A DNA stretch of 8,272 bases. Source: Prevotellaceae bacterium (GTDB lineage Bacteria > Bacteroidota > Bacteroidia > Bacteroidales > UBA932). The stretch covers positions 1-8,272 of the forward strand of contig JAIRLF010000219.1 of the NCBI GenBank assembly GCA_031259655.1, in the 5' to 3' direction. Numbering within the stretch: position 1 is the stretch's first letter; each line of letters begins with the position of its first letter. Under the pieces are notes generated by a model, which was not told the origin of the DNA, searched no databases, and saw only the letters and a program-made list of their open reading frames with translations. This document shows positions 1-6,500 of the stretch, in pieces. Made by a program: the position numbers and the translations under genes.

Positions 1-392
1 TTGAGGAAATCAATAATGGTAGATTGCACTTTTTGGGAAAATGTTTTTCTAAATTTCTCTTCGCTCTTAGTGTCCAATCCCGAAAAGTCGAACTTAATCA
101 CTGCGTATGTATTTCTTTCGGGCGTAGGATGTTTGCCGATATACAGGTTGCCGAACAGTTTATCGAAGTTCTCTGCTTCGTTGATGTCGTAATATGACAT
201 TAACGTAGTAAGAAAAAGGCTTTTTCCGAACTTGCGCGGACGGATGAACAACTGATTGCGGTTCGATTCATTTTCGAGCATCTCGATATACCGCGTCTTA
301 TCCACATAAGCGTAGTTGTTGAGTATAATGTTCTCGAAATTAGAATTGCAGTAGGGCAATCTCTTCACATTCTTATCTTCGTTCCTAATCAT
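1..392 (-). CDS. AAA-ATPase-like protein (DUF1703 type), N-terminal part, cut by the left edge
   Basis: The minus-strand frame from the ATG at 392-390 stays open for 130 codons to the window edge, so only the N-terminus is present. Visible motifs are YVDKT (residues 29-33), a degenerate P-loop FIRPRKFGKS (49-58, keeping G56-K57-S58), the LFGNLYIG block (79-86) and a strand VIKFDFSGL (98-106). In this order they are typical of the AAA-ATPase-like (PF09820) proteins abundant in Bacteroidales and other anaerobes. Full members are roughly 500 residues and usually carry a C-terminal PD-(D/E)XK nuclease-like domain, which would lie outside the window. The cellular role of the family is not established; mobile-element or defence roles are only guesses. 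No signal peptide is visible, so it is probably cytoplasmic. The start is supported by an A/T-rich leader and a TAACTTTG element 23 bases upstream. The gene is divergent from rsmA. Confidence 0.88.
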   Translation of the reverse strand, partial: MIRNEDKNVKRLPYCNSNFENIILNNYAYVDKTRYIEMLENESNRNQLFIRPRKFGKSLFLTTLMSYYDINEAENFDKLFGNLYIGKHPTPERNTYAVIKFDFSGLDTKSEEKFRKTFSQKVQSTIIDFL

Positions 393-414
393 ATTTTTTA
401 ATGTTTAATGCGCG

Positions 415-422
415 CAAAGTTA
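415..422 (-). promoter_or_regulatory. Bacteroidetes -7 element (TAACTTTG) for the AAA-ATPase-like gene
   Basis: On the minus strand this reads TAACTTTG, a match to the Bacteroidetes sigma-ABfr consensus TAnnTTTG. It lies 22 bases before the ATG at 392, leaving a short A-rich leader, as expected in this phylum. No clear TTG -33 box is visible at the usual distance, so the call rests on the -7 match and its position. Confidence 0.6.
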
Positions 423-451
423 CGATTTTTTTTAAAACCGATGATTAATAT

Positions 452-459
452 TACTTTTG
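452..459 (+). promoter_or_regulatory. Bacteroidetes -7 element (TACTTTTG) for the rsmA operon
   Basis: TACTTTTG fits TAnnTTTG and lies 46 bases before the chosen rsmA ATG at 506. The sequence about 20 bases upstream is a T-run followed by AAAA, without an obvious TTG -33 box. It is the only good -7 match on this strand in the intergenic region and would drive rsmA and the two genes behind it. Confidence 0.5.
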
Positions 460-505
460 TATCCGTAACAAATGAGATGATATATTGAAATACACATATA
501 ATAAA

Positions 506-1303
506 ATGGTTAGAGCAAAAAAATTTCTTGGACAACATTTCTTAAAAGATAAAACTATCGCATCGAAAATCGTTGATTCGCTTGATGCCGCCTCGGGAAA
601 TATATTGGAAGTCGGTTCGGGAACGGGTGTTTTGACGCGGTTCTTGCTGCAACGTCCCGAAAACTTGAGTTTAGTAGAAATCGACAGGGAATCAATCGCC
701 TTTTTGAGAGCAACATATCCCGAGCTTCGGACGCCGGAATCCGGATATGACGAAAACAGAAAAACAGTTCTTTATCAGGATGATTTTCTCGAAATGGAAC
801 TCAATAACCTGTTCGGGAACAGCAGTTTTTCGGTGATAGGAAATTTCCCCTACAATATTTCGACTCAAATATTTTTTAAAGTGATAGAATACAAAGCGAT
901 TATTCCCGAAGTAGTTGGCATGGTGCAAAAAGAAGTCGCCGAGCGGATGATTGCATCTCCGGGGAACAAAACTTACGGTATCCTTAGCGTACTGTTACAG
1001 CGATGGTACAATATCGAATATCTGTTTACCGTTGACGAAAATGTATTTATTCCGCCGCCAAAAGTCAAGTCGGCGGTTATCAAAATGACCCGTAACGACC
1101 GTCAGGATATGCAATGTGATGAAAACCTTTTTATTCGATTGGTCAAAACTACCTTCAACCAACGACGGAAAACAATCCGAAATTCGATAAAACCCCTGTT
1201 GGGCGACAAAACATACGATTGCGATTTCATGAACTTACGCCCCGAACAACTCTCTATTGAGCAATTCATTGACTTCACTAACGAAATAGAAAAAATCCTA
1301 TGA
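506..1303 (+). CDS. rsmA: 16S rRNA (adenine1518-N6/adenine1519-N6)-dimethyltransferase RsmA (KsgA)
   Basis: RsmA uses S-adenosylmethionine to dimethylate two adjacent adenosines in the 3' terminal helix of 16S rRNA, a late step and quality check in 30S subunit assembly. From the ATG at 506 the protein has 265 residues, normal for the family. Motifs are GQHFL (9-13), SAM motif I EVGSGTGVLT (35-44), acidic VEID (57-60), QDDF (91-94), the catalytic GNFPYNIS (112-119, Bacteroidetes version of NLPY), FIPPPKVKSAV (181-191) and TTFNQRRKTIRNSI (215-228). An in-frame TTG at 485 would add seven residues (MKYTYNK), but VRAKKFLGQHFL is the usual N-terminus, so 506 is preferred. About ten extra residues around 76-86 lengthen the loop after VEID. 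It is first of three genes, and its TGA overlaps the next ATG. Confidence 0.97.
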   Translation: MVRAKKFLGQHFLKDKTIASKIVDSLDAASGNILEVGSGTGVLTRFLLQRPENLSLVEIDRESIAFLRATYPELRTPESGYDENRKTVLYQDDFLEMELNNLFGNSSFSVIGNFPYNISTQIFFKVIEYKAIIPEVVGMVQKEVAERMIASPGNKTYGILSVLLQRWYNIEYLFTVDENVFIPPPKVKSAVIKMTRNDRQDMQCDENLFIRLVKTTFNQRRKTIRNSIKPLLGDKTYDCDFMNLRPEQLSIEQFIDFTNEIEKIL

Positions 1304-2097
1304 AGAATTCATTGCTCTGGAAAATAGAAACCGACAATCGCCATCAATCTTTCCTCTTCGGAACTATACACATATATGATTCGCAAGTTTTTAAGATTCC
1401 GGATATTTTGTATAAACTGATTGATTCGGTGGACATATATTTGCCCGAAACCGACAACCGACAGATATCATTTGCCGAGATGTTGAATTATATCACAGTC
1501 GACGCTCCTGATTATTCGCTTAAGGACTATTTTACCGACGAAAATTATGCCAAAATATTGGAGCTCGTCAAAACAGATGCTATCATCCTTAATAAGTACA
1601 AACCGTTTTTTGTTTCTTCGTTGATATTGTCGAATGCCGGTATGCCGACGGGGTCGATTGACCATGAGTTGTTAAATTATGCTCTGTATAAGGGAAAGAC
1701 GGTTTGCGAACTCGAAAGCGTTGAGGAACAAATCAAGGCGATTAACAATATCCCTTATAAGGAACAAGCCGAAATTGTCGAAAACATTTTACTCTCCTCA
1801 GACAGAAAAGGCGAATTTCATAAGCTTATGAACAATTATAAAGAACAAAATTTGCAGGCTTTGAAAACAAATCTCAAAGAAGTGAATCCTGCCGAAATAT
1901 TTATTGATTCGATACAGAAAAACAGGAACATAATTATGAGCGACAGAATTGATTCGCTCTTACGCAAGGAACATTCGCTGTTTGTTGCTGTCGGAGCCAT
2001 GCATCTCCCTGATATGGACGATGTAAAAGGGATAGTATCTATTCTTGGCGACAAGGGTTACAGTGTGACCGATATTGAGTTTTCATTTACATATTAA
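1300..2097 (+). CDS. TraB/GumN family protein (putative Tiki/ChaN-superfamily hydrolase)
   Basis: This 265-residue protein has the two diagnostic GxxH motifs of the TraB/PrgY/GumN family: FGTIHI near the N-terminus (GTIH 21-24) and VGAMHLPD near the C-terminus (GAMH 232-235). Between them lie the family-type segments SIDHELLNYALYKGK (119-133) and CELESVEEQI (136-145), with E139 in the conserved LE pair. Related Tiki proteins are metal-dependent proteases, and the histidines and acidic residues are the presumed metal and catalytic ligands. The bacterial substrate is unknown. Many family members have a signal peptide, but this N-terminus (MKNSLLWKIETDN) is polar and has none, so the protein is probably cytoplasmic unless the start is wrong. 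The start overlaps the rsmA stop as ATGA, indicating translational coupling, and the next gene begins 8 bases after the stop. Confidence 0.85.
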   Translation: MKNSLLWKIETDNRHQSFLFGTIHIYDSQVFKIPDILYKLIDSVDIYLPETDNRQISFAEMLNYITVDAPDYSLKDYFTDENYAKILELVKTDAIILNKYKPFFVSSLILSNAGMPTGSIDHELLNYALYKGKTVCELESVEEQIKAINNIPYKEQAEIVENILLSSDRKGEFHKLMNNYKEQNLQALKTNLKEVNPAEIFIDSIQKNRNIIMSDRIDSLLRKEHSLFVAVGAMHLPDMDDVKGIVSILGDKGYSVTDIEFSFTY

Positions 2098-2105
2098 TTT
2101 AAGCG

Positions 2106-2753
2106 ATGATGAATTTTTCTAAAGATTTTACCGATTATATTTCGGCGCACAGCTCGCCGGAAGACGCCTTGTTGCAGGAACTGACACGCGCTACACATCT
2201 CCATGCCATGCAGGCAAGAATGTTGTCGGGACATGTTCAGGGAAAGTTCCTCGAACTGATTAGCAAAATGATTTCTCCTTCGAACATCCTGGAGATAGGC
2301 ACTTTTACCGGATATTCCGCAATTTGCCTGGCTAAGGGTTTGACCGGCAACGGAATTTTGCACACGATAGATATCAACGACGAATTGCGATATATTGCCG
2401 AAGATTTTATCAGCCGTTCATCTGTCGGCGATAAAATCAAATTGTACACCGGCGACGCTTTAACGATTATCCCGCAAATGGATATACTGTTCGACCTCGT
2501 GTTCATCGACGGAGATAAGAGAGAATATTCCGCATATTACAACCTTGTGATAGAAAAGGTTCGACAAGGCGGCTATATTATCGCCGACAATGTTCTGTGG
2601 TCGGGCAAAATACTTGATGAGAACGTGAAGCCGAAGGACAAATTTACCGTCGAATTGCAGAAATTCAACGACCTTGTCCAAAACGACGACCGCGTGGAAA
2701 ACCTGCTGATGCCTGTACGCGATGGTATAATGATTGTTAGAGTTAAGAACTGA
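2106..2753 (+). CDS. class I SAM-dependent O-methyltransferase (COMT/CCoAOMT family, TrmR-like)
   Basis: This 215-residue protein has the complete fold signature of the PF01596 O-methyltransferases: SAM motif I ILEIGTFTGYSA (61-72), acidic TIDIN (87-91), GDALTIIP (117-124), FIDGDK (133-138) and IIADNVLWSG (158-167). By analogy with catechol O-methyltransferase, D135, D161 and N162 would bind the divalent metal that positions the hydroxyl substrate. Family substrates range from catechols and caffeoyl-CoA to tRNA: Bacillus subtilis TrmR (YrrM) methylates 5-hydroxyuridine in tRNA. The sequence does not fix the substrate, but co-transcription with rsmA makes an RNA substrate plausible. Translation could start at either of two adjacent ATGs (2106 or 2109). 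No signal peptide is present. It is the last gene of the operon. Confidence 0.9.
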   Translation: MMNFSKDFTDYISAHSSPEDALLQELTRATHLHAMQARMLSGHVQGKFLELISKMISPSNILEIGTFTGYSAICLAKGLTGNGILHTIDINDELRYIAEDFISRSSVGDKIKLYTGDALTIIPQMDILFDLVFIDGDKREYSAYYNLVIEKVRQGGYIIADNVLWSGKILDENVKPKDKFTVELQKFNDLVQNDDRVENLLMPVRDGIMIVRVKN

Positions 2754-2906
2754 GAACTGTCGAAAAAGGAAGCATTAGACTGCTTTACTCTCCGTTTCCG
2801 AGATTTTTGCATCTATATATCATTGATTTTGCATTCGATGCGATAAAAAATCATAAAAGATAAATATAGTCGCTATCTTTGCAACAGATTTTTAAATATT
2901 GTAATT
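2754..2906. other. intergenic spacer between the rsmA operon and the Uma2 gene
   Basis: No coding potential is evident in these 153 bases. The first part holds a weak possible stem, AAGCA (2770-2774) paired with TGCTT (2781-2785), followed by T-rich runs up to TTTTT near 2813. It could be a poor terminator for the operon. The second part is A/T-rich and carries the -7 element of the Uma2 gene. Confidence 0.5.
2874..2881 (+). promoter_or_regulatory. Bacteroidetes -7 element (TATCTTTG) for the Uma2 gene
   Basis: TATCTTTG matches TAnnTTTG exactly and lies 25 bases before the ATG at 2907, giving a short A/T-rich leader. Upstream is very A/T-rich, but no TTG -33 box is seen at the expected spacing. 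It suggests that the Uma2 gene is transcribed separately from the operon before it. Confidence 0.6.
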
Positions 2907-3509
2907 ATGGAACTTTCATTAGATGCGGCAAAGCGTTATACGTATGCCGATTATATAACGTGGACAGACGATAAGACACGTGAACTTTTCGACGGGTTTG
3001 TAAAATTGATGTCTCCGGCGCCGAAAGCGATGCATCAGAAAATAAATGGAATATTGTTTGCCCGACTGTTTAACATTATCGAAAAGAATAAGGGTGATTG
3101 TCAAGTTTTTCATGCGCCTTTTGACGTTCGTTTGCCAAAAAACGGCGAAACGGAGGACAACAGGATTTATACCGTTGTGCAGCCGGATATTTGCGTGATA
3201 TGCGATACGGTGAAAATAGACGAACGGGGTTGCCTTGGCGCTCCGGATATGGTAGTGGAAGTACAATCGCCGGCGACCGCAAAATACGATTTGAACGAAA
3301 AATTTACATTGTATGAAAAAGCCGGAGTACGTGAATATTGGGTTGTTTTTCCGTATGATAAAAGCATTTTGCTGTTCGTTCTGCAGCCCGATGGAAAATA
3401 CGACAACGGAACATTATACGAAACCGGTAAAATTCCGGTAAACATTTTCGACGGTATTGAAATTGATTTGACCAATATATTTAAGGGATGCGAAATAAAT
3501 AAGATTTAA
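2907..3509 (+). CDS. Uma2 family putative restriction endonuclease-like protein (DUF820)
   Basis: The 200-residue product matches the Uma2/DUF820 family (PF05685), which has a PD-(D/E)XK nuclease fold. Visible elements are YTYADYITW (11-19), the MSPAPKAMHQKI segment (35-46), VQPDICVI (91-98, D94), GAPDMVVEVQSPAT (111-124, E118) and the helix D128-K132-Y136 running into AGVREYWVV (139-147). In this family the catalytic lysine is thought to have moved to that helix, consistent with Q120 in the E-x-K position and a lysine at 132. The active-site residues therefore look intact. Biological function is not established; family members are very numerous in cyanobacteria and scattered elsewhere, often as single genes. 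It has its own promoter-like element and converges on the giant minus-strand gene across a hairpin. No signal peptide is seen. Confidence 0.9.
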   Translation: MELSLDAAKRYTYADYITWTDDKTRELFDGFVKLMSPAPKAMHQKINGILFARLFNIIEKNKGDCQVFHAPFDVRLPKNGETEDNRIYTVVQPDICVICDTVKIDERGCLGAPDMVVEVQSPATAKYDLNEKFTLYEKAGVREYWVVFPYDKSILLFVLQPDGKYDNGTLYETGKIPVNIFDGIEIDLTNIFKGCEINKI

Positions 3510-3535
3510 CGAATAATAGCGTCTCCCGAAAACAT

Positions 3536-3566
3536 GCCGGAGAGCGTATGCGATACGCTCTCCGGC
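3536..3566. terminator. perfect 14-bp inverted repeat, probable two-way terminator
   Basis: The left arm GCCGGAGAGCGTAT (3536-3549) and right arm ATACGCTCTCCGGC (3553-3566) are exact reverse complements around a 3-base GCG loop. The hairpin sits 26 bases after the Uma2 stop and 22 bases after the stop of the minus-strand giant gene, a symmetrical position for a bidirectional terminator between convergent genes. Neither side has a good T-tract (GTTTTC on the minus side, TTTCTTT only about 20 bases on from the plus side), so it may instead act mainly as an mRNA 3'-end stabiliser. Confidence 0.7.
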
Positions 3567-3588
3567 GCGCCTGTAAACTCCTGTTTCT

Positions 3589-6500
3589 TTAATTCACCAC
3601 CACCAGCACAATCTTTTTCGTCTCGTTGACACAGGACGAAACCGTCGTCGTATAGACAAATTCGAATCGTTTACCGGGAGTATTTCTGTAAGTAATATTG
3701 TAGTTACTATTAGCTTCGGAGTATGCTTTTTGAGCGTTAAACACATGTGCGCCGGCGTATTGTGACGGTAAAGAATAGACCGTTACATTATTTTCCGTGA
3801 TATTATCCGGGTCGTTGGGATAGCTCCATGCGCCGTCGATTTCGAGACCGAATATTTGGTTCAGGCTAACTGTTTTGCTGTTATCGAGAGCCGAGCATAT
3901 CACTATAGTATCGACTGTTTTGCCTAAGATACGGTTATTCAGTGTTCGCACGTAGACCTTTGCGGTTGTTGAGCCGCAGCCCGAGTTTTCCGGTGAAGTC
4001 AGAGTATATTTGTACGTATACGTTGCGTTTTTCTGAAAATTCCCGTTGACAATCAAACCCGTTTCGGTATCGGTAATAACAGGATACGGGGATACCTGTT
4101 CCCACAGTATCTTGCTGTAATCGGACGGTTCGAGATAACTCGACAGCCGGACTGTGCGACCGGCGGGAGGCGAGGGACAAATCTGGAGACGCAAATCCGG
4201 CGCGACATATTCGTCGCCGAGTTGCAGAACTACTTCGATACGCGGATAAGCGACGCCGGCATATACCGGTTCCGCCCACCATGTTTGCGACGGACTGTCG
4301 TCTTTTGTTACAGTGACAGTATTGGTATGCGAACCGTTTGTTATCGGCGTTGTGCCTGTGGGAGAATCGTACCAGTTATACGTTACGCCCGCGATATCGT
4401 GAAAGCCAAGCGTAACCTCGGCGTTTTCGCAGGCTCTATACTTTTGGAACAGTGGTTTGTAGACAAGTATATGCGCCTCTACCGGGGACGACTGGATAAT
4501 TCCGCAATCAATCTCATATTCGATATTGTCGATGCCGTAAACATTCGTGTTGGGAGTGTAAACAATCTTACCGTTTGTTACGTTCGCAGTTCCGGATGTC
4601 GCCGGAGTAACGACATTGATGTCCGGGTTTGTGCAGACATCCGACAGGACGTCGTTGACGAGGACATCGCAAACAACATCCGTGTTGACGGGCGTCGAAT
4701 AATAGTCCGCCGCTCCTTCGGGAGGTTTTATGATATGCACCGTTACCGCCTTGCGCTCGGACGACGAGCAAACATTATCGCCCAGTACCGTCACGTAAAA
4801 AGTTGTGTCGTCCGTCAGGAGGGAAGTAGTGTAAGTGTCGCCCGTATTGAAAAGCATTCCGCCCGAGGCTTCGTCGTACCATTCGTAATACGGATTCACG
4901 ACCATCGGAACGGCATGAGCCGTTAGCGTGGTCGAATTGCCGGACAGGATAACCGTATCGCCCGTGAATTTCGATATGTATGCGGCGACGGAAGCGGAGC
5001 CGGGAAGCAAACTCACCGGAAAATTCAAGTACGACATTCCGTTCCATGTTACCTCTACCCACCATGCGCCTATATCTAACGGGCTGTCTTTGACGACCGT
5101 GTATGTACGGTTTGTTGTTACGACGGCGCCGCCTGTTTGAGCGTCCCTCCAGACGTAAGTCATTGCAGGGATATCGGGCAGCTCCATTGTAACGGATTTG
5201 CCCGGACAGGCGTCGTAAGTATCACGGAAAACGATGATATACACCCTTGCCGTATCTTTCGCTCCGCAGGAGGTCAGGACATAATCCAGACTGTCTATTC
5301 CCGTCCATCCGTAATCGGGAGTATAGTGCAGGGTGTCGTTTTGGAGCAAGGCGGCGCCGTGTTGAGCCGTAACCTTATCGGACAGGACGGCGTTTGCAGA
5401 TGTACAGTAACCCGCTTCCAGAAAGTAGATATCATTGTCCAAAACGGTTATTTCGACCGGGTTGTAGTTGAACAGCAGCGAGGAGTCGTTCACTGCGGTC
5501 AGGGGCGTTATCGTTTCGTATACGGCTCGGCAACCCGACAGGCTGTCGGTATGACTGAAAAAGGCGCGAACGCCGACAGGAAAGTAAAAATCGGGGCTGT
5601 ATTGAACGAGCGGCAAACCCGACATTGCTCCGGCAGGCTGCACCGAATCGAGGACGAACACAGGATTCGGGTCGAACGAGGACAAACCTGAGGTCGACAG
5701 CGATATTCGAACCTGTCCGCCGACAGGCGAGGCGGCGCCGGTCAGTTGGATATCGTTTATGCGGGAGACATACAGAGTATCCGAGGTCTTGCAGTTTGCC
5801 GAATAGCTTACTTCCACCCAGTATGTCCCCGAATCGGCGATGTTCAGATGGTCTTCGGTCGAGCCGTCGTTCCATAGGTATTTCGTATTGTGGTCTCCGT
5901 AAAACCTGTACGTAGAAATAAAGAAAGATGAGTTGCACCACATTGTCGTATCTTTACCTAAGGTTACGCCTTCCAGACCGGTGTAAGGCATCATAATCCA
6001 GCCGCCGGTATTGCTGTTGAGAACGGCTTCGCGCGAAACGTTGGTAAGCCGCACTTTGGCTTTATCCGCGCCCTCCAAAATGTGGATGTAACTCACTTCC
6101 GCCGAATTTAAATCGAAGCCTGTGGGTTCGTCAGGGTCTGTATTATACTCGCTTACAGGTACGCAGATATAGGCGGGAGAGGTCGACGGCGTACCGTTAG
6201 GAGTCGCAACAGGGCTAATCCTGACCACATCGCAGGGAGTGCCGCCGGTGATAAATTTCCGGTTGATGGTTACGGTATCACCCGCAATAAAATAAAAATC
6301 ATTGCTCGAGTCGAAGCCTTGAGCAAGAATCAACGTATTCAGCGTCGTCCCGCCGAAGATACACGATCGCTTTTCTAATACAACCGTATCGTAGGTATGC
6401 GCTTTTACGCCTTTAAAACCCTTAGCGGTGTTTAATTGGTTTTCGGATGTCAGGTTAATGCGCGACGAATCGGCAAGGAGAGTATTGTTGTCGCCCGTAT

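Noticed and set aside
1..192. Plus-strand open frame of 63 codons at the left edge
   Set aside because: It is antisense to the well-supported AAA-ATPase-like coding frame on the minus strand and shows no recognisable motif.
485..505. TTG at 485 as the rsmA start
   Set aside because: It adds MKYTYNK before a typical RsmA N-terminus (VRAKKFLGQHFL); the ATG at 506 gives the usual length and start.
2770..2785. Possible operon terminator AAGCA/TGCTT
   Set aside because: The stem is only 5 bp with a 6-base loop and is not followed directly by a T-run, so it is too weak to call.
3510..3588. Detached C-terminal sorting domain or frameshifted end of the giant gene
   Set aside because: The bases after the stop encode no hydrophobic or lysine/glycine-patterned sorting sequence in any minus-strand frame and contain the hairpin, so the stop appears genuine.
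4222..5691. Long plus-strand open frames (4222-4926, 4928-5140, 5137-5691) inside the giant gene
   Set aside because: They are antisense to a coherent domain-containing protein, are arginine-rich and low in recognisable motifs, and are explained by the G+C-rich codon use of the opposite strand.
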